DNA of 64,000 nt, from contig JAUPFP010000097.1 of assembly GCA_036925085.1 (NCBI GenBank), forward strand, positions 404,001 through 468,000, written 5' to 3'. The notes beneath the pieces are model-generated. The model was given only the letters and a program-made list of their open reading frames with translations. It was not told the origin of the DNA and did no database searches. The position numbers and the translations under genes were made by a program. How positions within the stretch are numbered: the stretch's first letter is position 1; each line of letters starts with the position of its first letter. Positions 51,706 to 63,982 of the stretch are shown here, one piece after another. This DNA comes from Brachycybe producta. Its lineage: Eukaryota; Arthropoda; Diplopoda; Playtdesmida; Andrognathidae.

Positions 51706-52021
51706 TATAAATATTCCAAGAGGTCCAGAGTATGGTCCATGAATATTTTCAAAAAATGGCAAGAAATGAGTCTTTCAGATGCCCTGAAAAGCACCGAAAT
51801 GAACTCAGGAGGGCCCAACAAATTTCAGAAGACCATGAAAACCCATAAATTCAAAAAAGTAAAAATTGTCAAAAAATGAAATTCTTCCAAGAGTGGAAAT
51901 TTTTCTCTTGGAAATTTTTCAAAAAACGGCCAAAACTGAAAGTCTTCTAGATGCCTTGAAAAGCACTGAAATGAACTCAGGAGGGCCCAACAGACTTCAG
52001 ATGACTATGAAAACCGTAAAC
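51706..52021. repeat. E element copy 33 (third loop subtype T), reference copy
   Basis: 316 bp. The loop between TTCCAAGAG and CTCTTGGAA (51885-51913) is TGGAAATTTTT, which repeats the sequence directly after the dyad, so it looks like a slippage or template-switch duplication. It has the S-type AAACTGAAAGTC downstream and AAAAAATGGCAAG in place of AAAAAATGACAAG. The R monomer after it has CAAACCCAAAATTTCC and a unique AAGTATAGAC near 52061. Confidence 0.92.
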
Positions 52022-52595
52022 CACTTGCAATGAATTTTCGAAGTTACAAATCCATGAGCAAGTATAGACACTTCAATGACGCCCACTTCGAACTGGTGTA
52101 ACTTTTGAAGCGTGCATTGCACAATGGAAATGAAGACATCACTGCATTCCAGACTTTTCTGGGAATGCATCAAACCCAAAATTTCCAATCCCGCTCGTCT
52201 GGTTCACTTGCTATGAATTTTCAAAGTTACAGATAAATGAGCAAGCATAGACACTTCAATGACGCCCACTTCGAACTGGTGTAACTTTTGAAGCGTGCAT
52301 TGCACACTGGAAATGAAGACATCACTGCATTCCAGACTTTTCTGGGAATGCATCAAATCCAAAATTTCCATTCCCGCTCGTCTGGTTCACTTGCTATGAA
52401 TTTTCAAAGTTACAGATAAATGAGCAAGCATAGACACTTCAATGACGCCCACTTCGAACTGGTGTAACTTTTGAAGCGTGCATTGCACACTGGAAATGAA
52501 GACATCACTGCATTCCAGACTGCTCTTGCAATGTGATGCATCCAAAATTTCAATTCCCGCTCGTCTGGTTCACTTGCAATGAATTTTTGAAGTTA

Positions 52596-52904
52596 TATAA
52601 ATATTCCAAGAGGTCCAGAGTATGGTCCATGAATATTTTCAAAAAATGACAAGAAATGAGTTTTTCAGATGCCCTGAAAAGCACCGAAATGAACTCAGGA
52701 GGGCCCAACAAATTTCAGAAGACCATGAAAACCCATAAATTCAAAAAAGTAAAAATTGTCAAAAAATGAAATTCTTCCAAGAGTCTACTCTTGGAAATTT
52801 TTCAAAAAACGGCCAAAACTGAAAGTCTTCTAGATGCCTTGAAAAGCACTGAAATGAACTCAGGAGGGCCCAACAGACTTCAGATGACTATGAAAACCGT
52901 AAAC
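52596..52904. repeat. E element copy 34 (subtype S)
   Basis: Six A form with a unique GAGTTTTTCAGATG in place of GAGTCTTTCAGATG near 52661. The following monomer has the R start but CACACTGG in place of CACAATGG. Two monomers to the next E. Confidence 0.92.
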
Positions 52905-53295
52905 CACTTGCAATGAATTTTCGAAGTTACAAATCCATGAGCAAGCATAGACACTTCAATGACGCCCACTTCGAACTGGTGTAACTTTTGAAGCGTGCAT
53001 TGCACACTGGAAATGAAGACATCACTGCATTCCAGACTTTTCTGGGAATGCATCAAATCCAAAATTTCCATTCCCGCTCGTCTGGTTCACTTGCTATGAA
53101 TTTTCAAAGTTACAGATAAATGAGCAAGCATAGACACTTCAATGACGCCCACTTCGAACTGGTGTAACTTTTGAAGCGTGCATTGCACACTGGAAATGAA
53201 GACATCACTGCATTCCAGACTGCTCTTGCAATGTGATGCATCCAAAATTTCAATTCCCGCTCGTCTGGTTCACTTGCAATGAATTTTTGAAGTTA

Positions 53296-53611
53296 TATAA
53301 ATATTCCAAGAGGTCCAGAGTATGGTCCATGAATATTTTCAAAAAATGGCAAGAAATGAGTCTTTCAGATGCCCTGAAAAGCACCGAAATGAACTCAGGA
53401 GGGCCCAACAAATTTCAGAAGACCATGAAAACCCATAAATTCAAAAAAGTAAAAATTGTCAAAAAATGAAATTCTTCCAAGAGTGGAAATTTTTCTCTTG
53501 GAAATTTTTCAAAAAACGGCCAAAACTGAAAGTCTTCTAGATGCCTTGAAAAGCACTGAAATGAACTCAGGAGGGCCCAACAGACTTCAGATGACTATGA
53601 AAACCGTAAAC
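53296..53611. repeat. E element copy 35 (subtype T)
   Basis: 1590 bp after copy 33. Start of the 2505-bp tandem unit; eight monomers follow with b at 54161. Confidence 0.92.
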
Positions 53612-54160
53612 CACTTGCAATGAATTTTCGAAGTTACAAATCCATGAGCAAGCATAGACACTTCAATGACGCCCACTTCGAACTGGTGTAACTTTTGAAG
53701 CGTGCATTGCACAATGGAAATGAAGACATCACTGCATTCCAGACTTTTCTGGGAATGCATCAAACCCAAAATTTCCAATCCCGCTCGTCTGGTTCACTTG
53801 CTATGAATTTTCAAAGTTACAGATAAATGAGCAAGCATAGACACTTCAATGACGCCCACTTCGAACTGGTGTAACTTTTGAAGCGTGCATTGCACACTGG
53901 AAATGAAGACATCACTGCATTCCAGACTTTTCTGGGAATGCATCAAATCCAAAATTTCCATTCCCGCTCGTCTGGTTCACTTGCTATGAATTTTCAAAGT
54001 TACAGATAAATGAGCAAGCATAGACACTTCAATGACGCCCACTTCGAACTGGTGTAACTTTTGAAGCGTGCATTGCACACTGGAAATGAAGACATCACTG
54101 CATTCCAGACTTTTCTGGGAATGCATCAAATCCAACATTTCCATTCCCGCTCGTCTGGTT

Positions 54161-54342
54161 CACTTGCAATGAATTTTCGAAGTTACAGATCCATGAGCAA
54201 GCAGAGACACTTCAATGATGCCCACTTTGAACTGGTGTAACTTTAGAAGCGTGCAGTGCACACTGGAATTGAAGTTATATCTGCATTCATGCTTTTCTGG
54301 ATATGCATCGAATCTAATATTTCCTTTCCTGCTCTTCTGGTT
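54161..54342. repeat. Isolated b-type monomer 4
   Basis: Part of the first copy of the 2505-bp repeat unit; followed by an ordinary CACACTGG monomer. Confidence 0.88.
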
Positions 54343-55099
54343 CACTTGCAATGAATTTTCGAAGTTACAAATCCATGAGCAAGCATAGACACTTCAATGA
54401 CGCCCACTTCGAACTGGTGTAACTTTTGAAGCGTGCATTGCACACTGGAAATGAAGACATCACTGCATTCCAGACTTTTCTGGGAATGCATCAAATCCAA
54501 AATTTCCATTCCCGCTCGTCTGGTTCACTTGCTATGAATTTTCAAAGTTACAGATAAATGAGCAAGCATAGACACTTCAATGACGCCCACTTCGAACTGG
54601 TGTAACTTTTGAAGCGTGCATTGCACACTGGAAATGAAGACATCACTGCATTCCAGACTTTTCTGGGAATGCATCAAATCCAAAATTTCCATTCCCGCTC
54701 GTCTGGTTCACTTGCTATGAATTTTCAAAGTTACAGATAAATGAGCAAGCATAGACACTTCAATGACGCCCACTTCGAACTGGTGTAACTTTTGAAGCGT
54801 GCATTGCACACTGGAAATGAAGACATCACTGCATTCCAGACTTTTCTGGGAATGCATCAAATCCAAAATTTCCATTCCCGCTCGTCTGGTTCACTTGCTA
54901 TGAATTTTCAAAGTTACAGATAAATGAGCAAGCATAGACACTTCAATGACGCCCACTTCGAACTGGTGTAACTTTTGAAGCGTGCATTGCACACTGGAAA
55001 TGAAGACATCACTGCATTCCAGACTGCTCTTGCAATGTGATGCATCCAAAATTTCAATTCCCGCTCGTCTGGTTCACTTGCAATGAATTTTTGAAGTTA

Positions 55100-55409
55100 T
55101 ATAAATATTCCAAGAGGTCCAGAGTATGGTCCATGAATATTTTCAAAAAAATGACAAGAAATGAGTCTTTCAGATGCCCTGAAAAGCACCGAAATGAACT
55201 CAGGAGGGCCCAACAAATTTCAGAAGACCATGAAAACCCATAAATTCAAAAAAGTAAAAATTGTCAAAAAATGAAATTCTTCCAAGAGTCTACTCTTGGA
55301 AATTTTTCAAAAAACGGCCAAAACTGAAAGTCTTCTAGATGCCTTGAAAAGCACTGAAATGAACTCAGGAGGGCCCAACAGACTTCAGATGACTATGAAA
55401 ACCGTAAAC
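55100..55409. repeat. E element copy 36 (subtype S, 7A)
   Basis: R* then D, two monomers, to copy 37. Confidence 0.92.
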
Positions 55410-55800
55410 CACTTGCAATGAATTTTCGAAGTTACAAATCCATGAGCAAGCATAGACACTTCAATGACGCCCACTTCGAACTGGTGTAACTTTTGAAGCG
55501 TGCATTGCACAATGGAAATGAAGACATCACTGCATTTCAGACTTTTCTGGGAATGCATCAAATCCAAAATTTCCATTCCCGCTCGTCTGGTTCACTTGCT
55601 ATGAATTTTCAAAGTTACAGATAAATGAGCAAGCATAGACACTTCAATGACGCCCACTTCGAACTGGTGTAACTTTTGAAGCGTGCATTGCACACTGGAA
55701 ATGAAGACATCACTGCATTCCAGACTGCTCTTGCAATGTGATGCATCCAAAATTTCAATTCCCGCTCGTCTGGTTCACTTGCAATGAATTTTTGAAGTTA

Positions 55801-56116
55801 TATAAATATTCCAAGAGGTCCAGAGTATGGTCCATGAATATTTTCAAAAAATGGCAAGAAATGAGTCTTTCAGATGCCCTGAAAAGCACCGAAATGAACT
55901 CAGGAGGGCCCAACAAATTTCAGAAGACCATGAAAACCCATAAATTCAAAAAAGTAAAAATTGTCAAAAAATGAAATTCTTCCAAGAGTGGAAATTTTTC
56001 TCTTGGAAATTTTTCAAAAAACGGCCAAAACTGAAAGTCTTCTAGATGCCTTGAAAAGCACTGAAATGAACTCAGGAGGGCCCAACAGACTTCAGATGAC
56101 TATGAAAACCGTAAAC
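55801..56116. repeat. E element copy 37 (subtype T)
   Basis: 2505 bp after copy 35; eight monomers follow with b at 56666. Confidence 0.92.
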
Positions 56117-56665
56117 CACTTGCAATGAATTTTCGAAGTTACAAATCCATGAGCAAGCATAGACACTTCAATGACGCCCACTTCGAACTGGTGTAACTTT
56201 TGAAGCGTGCATTGCACAATGGAAATGAAGACATCACTGCATTCCAGACTTTTCTGGGAATGCATCAAACCCAAAATTTCCAATCCCGCTCGTCTGGTTC
56301 ACTTGCTATGAATTTTCAAAGTTACAGATAAATGAGCAAGCATAGACACTTCAATGACGCCCACTTCGAACTGGTGTAACTTTTGAAGCGTGCATTGCAC
56401 ACTGGAAATGAAGACATCACTGCATTCCAGACTTTTCTGGGAATGCATCAAATCCAAAATTTCCATTCCCGCTCGTCTGGTTCACTTGCTATGAATTTTC
56501 AAAGTTACAGATAAATGAGCAAGCATAGACACTTCAATGACGCCCACTTCGAACTGGTGTAACTTTTGAAGCGTGCATTGCACACTGGAAATGAAGACAT
56601 CACTGCATTCCAGACTTTTCTGGGAATGCATCAAATCCAACATTTCCATTCCCGCTCGTCTGGTT

Positions 56666-56847
56666 CACTTGCAATGAATTTTCGAAGTTACAGATCCATG
56701 AGCAAGCAGAGACACTTCAATGATGCCCACTTTGAACTGGTGTAACTTTAGAAGCGTGCAGTGCACACTGGAATTGAAGTTATATCTGCATTCATGCTTT
56801 TCTGGATATGCATCGAATCTAATATTTCCTTTCCTGCTCTTCTGGTT
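56666..56847. repeat. Isolated b-type monomer 5
   Basis: Counterpart of the b monomer at 54161, in the second copy of the 2505-bp unit. Confidence 0.88.
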
Positions 56848-57604
56848 CACTTGCAATGAATTTTCGAAGTTACAAATCCATGAGCAAGCATAGACACTTC
56901 AATGACGCCCACTTCGAACTGGTGTAACTTTTGAAGCGTGCATTGCACACTGGAAATGAAGACATCACTGCATTCCAGACTTTTCTGGGAATGCATCAAA
57001 TCCAAAATTTCCATTCCCGCTCGTCTGGTTCACTTGCTATGAATTTTCAAAGTTACAGATAAATGAGCAAGCATAGACACTTCAATGACGCCCACTTCGA
57101 ACTGGTGTAACTTTTGAAGCGTGCATTGCACACTGGAAATGAAGACATCACTGCATTCCAGACTTTTCTGGGAATGCATCAAATCCAAAATTTCCATTCC
57201 CGCTCGTCTGGTTCACTTGCTATGAATTTTCAAAGTTACAGATAAATGAGCAAGCATAGACACTTCAATGACGCCCACTTCGAACTGGTGTAACTTTTGA
57301 AGCGTGCATTGCACACTGGAAATGAAGACATCACTGCATTCCAGACTTTTCTGGGAATGCATCAAATCCAAAATTTCCATTCCCGCTCGTCTGGTTCACT
57401 TGCTATGAATTTTCAAAGTTACAGATAAATGAGCAAGCATAGACACTTCAATGACGCCCACTTCGAACTGGTGTAACTTTTGAAGCGTGCATTGCACACT
57501 GGAAATGAAGACATCACTGCATTCCAGACTGCTCTTGCAATGTGATGCATCCAAAATTTCAATTCCCGCTCGTCTGGTTCACTTGCAATGAATTTTTGAA
57601 GTTA

Positions 57605-57914
57605 TATAAATATTCCAAGAGGTCCAGAGTATGGTCCATGAATATTTTCAAAAAAATGACAAGAAATGAGTCTTTCAGATGCCCTGAAAAGCACCGAAAT
57701 GAACTCAGGAGGGCCCAACAAATTTCAGAAGACCATGAAAACCCATAAATTCAAAAAAGTAAAAATTGTCAAAAAATGAAATTCTTCCAAGAGTCTACTC
57801 TTGGAAATTTTTCAAAAAACGGCCAAAACTGAAAGTCTTCTAGATGCCTTGAAAAGCACTGAAATGAACTCAGGAGGGCCCAACAGACTTCAGATGACTA
57901 TGAAAACCGTAAAC
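57605..57914. repeat. E element copy 38 (subtype S, 7A)
   Basis: 2505 bp after copy 36. GAGGAAGC marker at 58315, again 400 bp after E. Four monomers follow. Confidence 0.92.
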
Positions 57915-58671
57915 CACTTGCAATGAATTTTCGAAGTTACAAATCCATGAGCAAGCATAGACACTTCAATGACGCCCACTTCGAACTGGTGTAACTTTTG
58001 AAGCGTGCATTGCACAATGGAAATGAAGACATCACTGCATTTCAGACTTTTCTGGGAATGCATCAAATCCAAAATTTCCATTCCCGCTCGTCTGGTTCAC
58101 TTGCTATGAATTTTCAAAGTTACAGATAAATGAGCAAGCATAGACACTTCAATGACGCCCACTTCGAACTGGTGTAACTTTTGAAGCGTGCATTGCACAC
58201 TGGAAATGAAGACATCACTGCATTCCAGACTTTTCTGGGAATGCATCAAATCCAAAATTTCCATTCCCGCTCGTCTGGTTCACTTGCTATGAATTTTCAA
58301 AGTTACAGATAAATGAGGAAGCATAGACACTTCAATGACGCCCACTTCGAACTGGTGTAACTTTTGAAGCGTGCATTGCACACTGGAAATGAAGACATCA
58401 CTGCATTCCAGACTTTTCTGGGAATGCATCAAATCCAAAATTTCCATTCCCGCTCGTCTGGTTCACTTGCTATGAATTTTCAAAGTTACAGATAAATGAG
58501 CAAGCATAGACACTTCAATGACGCCCACTTCGAACTGGTGTAACTTTTGAAGCGTGCATTGCACACTGGAAATGAAGACATCACTGCATTCCAGACTGCT
58601 CTTGCAATGTGATGCATCCAAAATTTCAATTCCCGCTCGTCTGGTTCACTTGCAATGAATTTTTGAAGTTA

Positions 58672-58981
58672 TATAAATATTCCAAGAGGTCCAGAGTATG
58701 GTCCATGAATATTTTCAAAAAAATGACAAGAAATGAGTCTTTCAGATGCCCTGAAAAGCACCGAAATGAACTCAGGAGGGCCCAACAAATTTCAGAAGAC
58801 CATGAAAACCCATAAATTCAAAAAAGTAAAAATTGTCAAAAAATGAAATTCTTCCAAGAGTCTACTCTTGGAAATTTTTCAAAAAACGGCCAAAACTGAA
58901 AGTCTTCTAGATGCCTTGAAAAGCACTGAAATGAACTCAGGAGGGCCCAACAGACTTCAGATGACTATGAAAACCGTAAAC
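58672..58981. repeat. E element copy 39 (subtype S, 7A)
   Basis: A normal copy directly before the indel-rich patch; about five monomers follow, several with single-base defects. Confidence 0.92.
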
Positions 58982-59188
58982 CACTTGCAATGAATTTTCG
59001 AAGTTACAAATCCATGAGCAAGCATAGACACTTCAATGACGCCCACTTCGAACTGGTGTAACTTTTGAAGCGTGCATTGCACAATGGAAATGAAGACATC
59101 ACTGCATTTCAGACTTTTCTGGGAATGCATCAAATCCAAAATTTCCATTCCCGCTCGTCTGGTTCACTTGCTATGAATTTTCAAAGTT

Positions 59189-60605
59189 CAAAGTTACAGA
59201 TAAATGAGCAAGCATAGACACTTCAATGACGCCCACTTCGAACTGGGTGTAACTTTTGAAGCGTGCATTGCACACTGGAAATGAAGACATCACTGCATTC
59301 CAGACTTTTCTGGGAATGCATCAAATCCAAAATTTCCATTCCCGCTCGTCTGTTCACTTGCTATGAATTTTCAAAGTTACAGATAAATGAGCAAGCATAG
59401 ACACTCAATGACGCCCACTTCGAACTGGTGTAACTTTTGAAGCGTGCATTGCACACTGGAAATGAAGACATCACTGCATTCCAGACTTTTCTGGGAATGC
59501 ATCAAATCCAAAATTTCCATTCCGCTCGTCTGGTTCACTTGCTATGAATTTTCAAAGTTACAGATAAATGAGCAAGCATAGACACTTCAATGACGCCCAC
59601 TTCGAACTGGTGTAACTTTTGAAGCGTGCATTGCACACTGGAAATGAAGACATCACTGCATTCCAGACTTTTCTGGGAATGCATCAAATCCAAATTTTCC
59701 ATTCCCGCCTCGTCTGGTTCACTTGCTATGAATTTTCAAAGTACAGATAAATGAGCAAGCATAGACACTTCAATGACGCCCACTTCGAACTGGTGTAACT
59801 TTTGAAGCGTGCATTGCACACTGAAATGAAGACATCACTGCATTCCAGACTGCTCTTGCAATGTGATGCATCCAAAATTTCAATTCCCGCTCGTCTGGTT
59901 CACTTGCAATGAATTTTTGAAGTTATATAAATATTCCAAGAGGTCCAGAGTATGGTCCATGAATATTTTCAAAAAAATGACAAGAAATGAGTCTTTCAGA
60001 TGCCCTGAAAAGCACCGAATGAACTCAGGAGGGGCCCAACAAATTTCAGAAGACCATGAAAACCCATAAATTCAAAAAAGTAAAAATTGTCAAAAATGAA
60101 ATTCTTCCAAGAGTCTACTCTTGGAAATTTTTCAAAAACGGCCAAAACTGAAAGTCTTCTAGATGCCTTGAAAAGCACTGAAATGAACTCAGGAGGCCCA
60201 ACAGACTTCAGATGACTATGAAACCGTAAACCACTTGCAATGAATTTTCGAAGTTACAAATCCATGAGCAAGCATAGACACTTCAATGACGCCCACTTCG
60301 AACTGGTGTAACTTTTGAAGCGTGCATTGCACAATGGAAATGAAGACATCACTGCATTTCAGACTTTTCTGGGAATGCATCAAATCCAAAATTTCCATTC
60401 CCGCTCGTCTGGTTCACTTGCTATGAATTTTCAAAGTTACAGATAAATGAGCAAGGCATAGACACTTCAATGACGCCCCACTTCGAACTGGTGTAACTTT
60501 TGAAGCGTGCATTGCACACTGGAAATGAAGACATCACTGCATTCCAGACTTTTCTGGGAATGCATCAAATCCAAAATTTCCATTCCCGCTCGTCTGGTTC
60601 ACTTT
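59189..60605. other. Patch of clustered single-base indels, probable assembly error
   Basis: Compared with neighbouring copies: 7 bases duplicated near 59189; extra G near 59246; missing G near 59352; missing T near 59405; missing C near 59521; A to T near 59695; extra C near 59708; missing T near 59742; missing G near 59823; missing A near 60019; extra G near 60031; missing A near 60095 and 60135; missing G near 60195; missing A near 60221; extra G near 60455; extra C near 60477; extra T near 60604. Most are homopolymer length changes. The rest of the right half has only one comparable event, near 48463. Confidence 0.85.
59926..60231. repeat. E element copy 40 (7A form with seven-odd small defects)
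   Basis: 306 bp: one gained and five lost bases relative to the 310-bp form, all in short homopolymers. Located inside the suspect patch, so its differences should not be taken as real variation without read support. Confidence 0.85.
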
Positions 60606-60991
60606 GCTATGAATTTTCAAAGTTACAGATAAATGAGCAAGCATAGACACTTCAATGACGCCCACTTCGAACTGGTGTAACTTTTGAAGCGTGCATTGCA
60701 CACTGGAAATGAAGACATCACTGCATTCCAGACTTTTCTGGGAATGCATCAAATCCAAAATTTCCATTCCCGCTCGTCTGGTTCACTTGCTATGAATTTT
60801 CAAAGTTACAGATAAATGAGCAAGCATAGACACTTCAATGACGCCCACTTCGAACTGGTGTAACTTTTGAAGCGTGCATTGCACACTGGAAATGAAGACA
60901 TCACTGCATTCCAGACTGCTCTTGCAATGTGATGCATCCAAAATTTCAATTCCCGCTCGTCTGGTTCACTTGCAATGAATTTTTGAAGTTA

Positions 60992-61300
60992 TATAAATAT
61001 TCCAAGAGGTCCAGAGTATGGTCCATGAATATTTTCAAAAAATGACAAGAAATGAGTCTTTCAGATGCCCTGAAAAGCACCGAAATGAACTCAGGAGGGC
61101 CCAACAAATTTCAGAAGACCATGAAAACCCATAAATTCAAAAAAGTAAAAATTGTCAAAAAATGAAATTCTTCCAAGAGTCTACTCTTGGAAATTTTTCA
61201 AAAAACGGCCAAAACTGAAAGTCTTCTAGATGCCTTGAAAAGCACTGAAATGAACTCAGGAGGGCCCAACAGACTTCAGATGACTATGAAAACCGTAAAC
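60992..61300. repeat. E element copy 41 (subtype S)
   Basis: Six A form, clean sequence, plain R follower. The second monomer after it carries GCATTTCAGAC (near 61606) but starts like F, so it is an F/G hybrid. Six monomers follow with b at 62033. Confidence 0.92.
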
Positions 61301-62032
61301 CACTTGCAATGAATTTTCGAAGTTACAAATCCATGAGCAAGCATAGACACTTCAATGACGCCCACTTCGAACTGGTGTAACTTTTGAAGCGTGCATTGCA
61401 CAATGGAAATGAAGACATCACTGCATTCCAGACTTTTCTGGGAATGCATCAAATCCAAAATTTCCAATCCCGCTCGTCTGGTTCACTTGCTATGAATTTT
61501 CAAAGTTACAGATAAATGAGCAAGCATAGACACTTCAATGACGCCCACTTCGAACTGGTGTAACTTTTGAAGCGTGCATTGCACACTGGAAATGAAGACA
61601 TCACTGCATTTCAGACTTTTCTGGGAATGCATCAAATCCAAAATTTCCATTCCCGCTCGTCTGGTTCACTTGCTATGAATTTTCAAAGTTACAGATAAAT
61701 GAGCAAGCATAGACACTTCAATGACGCCCACTTCGAACTGGTGTAACTTTTGAAGCGTGCATTGCACACTGGAAATGAAGACATCACTGCATTCCAGACT
61801 TTTCTGGGAATGCATCAAATCCAAAATTTCCATTCCCGCTCGTCTGGTTCACTTGCTATGAATTTTCAAAGTTACAGATAAATGAGCAAGCATAGACACT
61901 TCAATGACGCCCACTTCGAACTGGTGTAACTTTTGAAGCGTGCATTGCACACTGGAAATGAAGACATCACTGCATTCCAGACTTTTCTGGGAATGCATCA
62001 AATCCAACATTTCCATTCCCGCTCGTCTGGTT

Positions 62033-62214
62033 CACTTGCAATGAATTTTCGAAGTTACAGATCCATGAGCAAGCAGAGACACTTCAATGATGCCCACTTT
62101 GAACTGGTGTAACTTTAGAAGCGTGCAGTGCACACTGGAATTGAAGTTATATCTGCATTCATGCTTTTCTGGATATGCATCGAATCTAATATTTCCTTTC
62201 CTGCTCTTCTGGTT
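62033..62214. repeat. Isolated b-type monomer 6
   Basis: Followed by a single monomer that turns into a D ending and then E at 62423, so this b lies much closer to the next E than the other five do. Confidence 0.87.
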
Positions 62215-62422
62215 CACTTGCAATGAATTTTCGAAGTTACAAATCCATGAGCAAGCATAGACACTTCAATGACGCCCACTTCGAACTGGTGTAACTTTTG
62301 AAGCGTGCATTGCACACTGGAAATGAAGACATCACTGCATTCCAGACTGCTCTTGCAATGTGATGCATCCAAAATTTCAATTCCCGCTCGTCTGGTTCAC
62401 TTGCAATGAATTTTTGAAGTTA

Positions 62423-62732
62423 TATAAATATTCCAAGAGGTCCAGAGTATGGTCCATGAATATTTTCAAAAAAATGACAAGAAATGAGTCTTTCAGATGC
62501 CCTGAAAAGCACCGAAATGAACTCAGGAGGGCCCAACAAATTTCAGAAGACCATGAAAACCCATAAATTCAAAAAAGTAAAAATTGTCAAAAAATGAAAT
62601 TCTTCCAAGAGTCTACTCTTGGAAATTTTTCAAAAAACGGCCAAAACTGAAAGTCTTCTAGATGCCTTGAAAAGCACTGAAATGAACTCAGGAGGGCCCA
62701 ACAGACTTCAGATGACTATGAAAACCGTAAAC
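62423..62732. repeat. E element copy 42 (subtype S, 7A)
   Basis: R* and five monomers to the last copy, as after copies 17 and 26. Confidence 0.92.
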
Positions 62733-63672
62733 CACTTGCAATGAATTTTCGAAGTTACAAATCCATGAGCAAGCATAGACACTTCAATGACGCCCACTTC
62801 GAACTGGTGTAACTTTTGAAGCGTGCATTGCACAATGGAAATGAAGACATCACTGCATTTCAGACTTTTCTGGGAATGCATCAAATCCAAAATTTCCATT
62901 CCCGCTCGTCTGGTTCACTTGCTATGAATTTTCAAAGTTACAGATAAATGAGCAAGCATAGACACTTCAATGACGCCCACTTCGAACTGGTGTAACTTTT
63001 GAAGCGTGCATTGCACACTGGAAATGAAGACATCACTGCATTCCAGACTTTTCTGGGAATGCATCAAATCCAAAATTTCCATTCCCGCTCGTCTGGTTCA
63101 CTTGCTATGAATTTTCAAAGTTACAGATAAATGAGCAAGCATAGACACTTCAATGACGCCCACTTCGAACTGGTGTAACTTTTGAAGCGTGCATTGCACA
63201 CTGGAAATGAAGACATCACTGCATTCCAGACTTTTCTGGGAATGCATCAAATCCAAAATTTCCATTCCCGCTCGTCTGGTTCACTTGCTATGAATTTTCA
63301 AAGTTACAGATAAATGAGCAAGCATAGACACTTCAATGACGCCCACTTCGAACTGGTGTAACTTTTGAAGCGTGCATTGCACACTGGAAATGAAGACATC
63401 ACTGCATTCCAGACTTTTCTGGGAATGCATCAAATCCAAAATTTCCATTCCCGCTCGTCTGGTTCACTTGCTATGAATTTTCAAAGTTACAGATAAATGA
63501 GCAAGCATAGACACTTCAATGACGCCCACTTCGAACTGGTGTAACTTTTGAAGCGTGCATTGCACACTGGAAATGAAGACATCACTGCATTCCAGACTGC
63601 TCTTGCAATGTGATGCATCCAAAATTTCAATTCCCGCTCGTCTGGTTCACTTGCAATGAATTTTTGAAGTTA

Positions 63673-63982
63673 TATAAATATTCCAAGAGGTCCAGAGTAT
63701 GGTCCATGAATATTTTCAAAAAAATGACAAGAAATGAGTCTTTCAGATGCCCTGAAAAGCACCGAAATGAACTCAGGAGGGCCCAACAAATTTCAGAAGA
63801 CCATGAAAACCCATAAATTCAAAAAAGTAAAAATTGTCAAAAAATGAAATTCTTCCAAGAGTCTACTCTTGGAAATTTTTCAAAAAACGGCCAAAACTGA
63901 AAGTCTTCTAGATGCCTTGAAAAGCACTGAAATGAACTCAGGAGGGCCCAACAGACTTCAGATGACTATGAAAACCGTAAAC
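63673..63982. repeat. E element copy 43 (subtype S, 7A)
   Basis: Complete copy at the right edge; only 18 bases of the following monomer are inside the window. Confidence 0.92.

Larger units (their letters stand above)
51132..58671. repeat. Satellite runs among E copies 32-39
   Basis: Spacing is 3, 3, 2, 8, 2, 8 and 4 monomers. A 2505-bp unit is repeated in tandem: E at 53296, b at 54161, E at 55100, then E at 55801, b at 56666, E at 57605. Three E copies of a unique loop subtype are confined to this stretch. Each is followed by an R monomer with CAAACCCAAAATTTCC. Confidence 0.87.

Noticed and set aside
60534..60767. 77-codon frame as a longer real gene variant
   Set aside because: It results from the extra T near 60604, one of the clustered indels in the suspect patch.
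185..62223. Repeated minus-strand frame of 61-63 codons in b-type monomers as a gene family
   Set aside because: It is one monomer read through. It closes at a TGA in the conserved GTGAACC of every unit, has no upstream signals, and changes follow no codon pattern. Its regular recurrence is explained by the tandem repeat.
9597..62899. Minus-strand 63-codon frame spanning the E end and the R monomer
   Set aside because: The frame crosses the junction of two unrelated repeats and is found only because that junction is copied. A single A deletion changes it at 60221.
26068..63816. Plus-strand 68- and 78-codon frames at the E start
   Set aside because: They exist only in copies with seven A or the T subtype; six-A copies lack them. 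That is what chance frames do, not selected genes.
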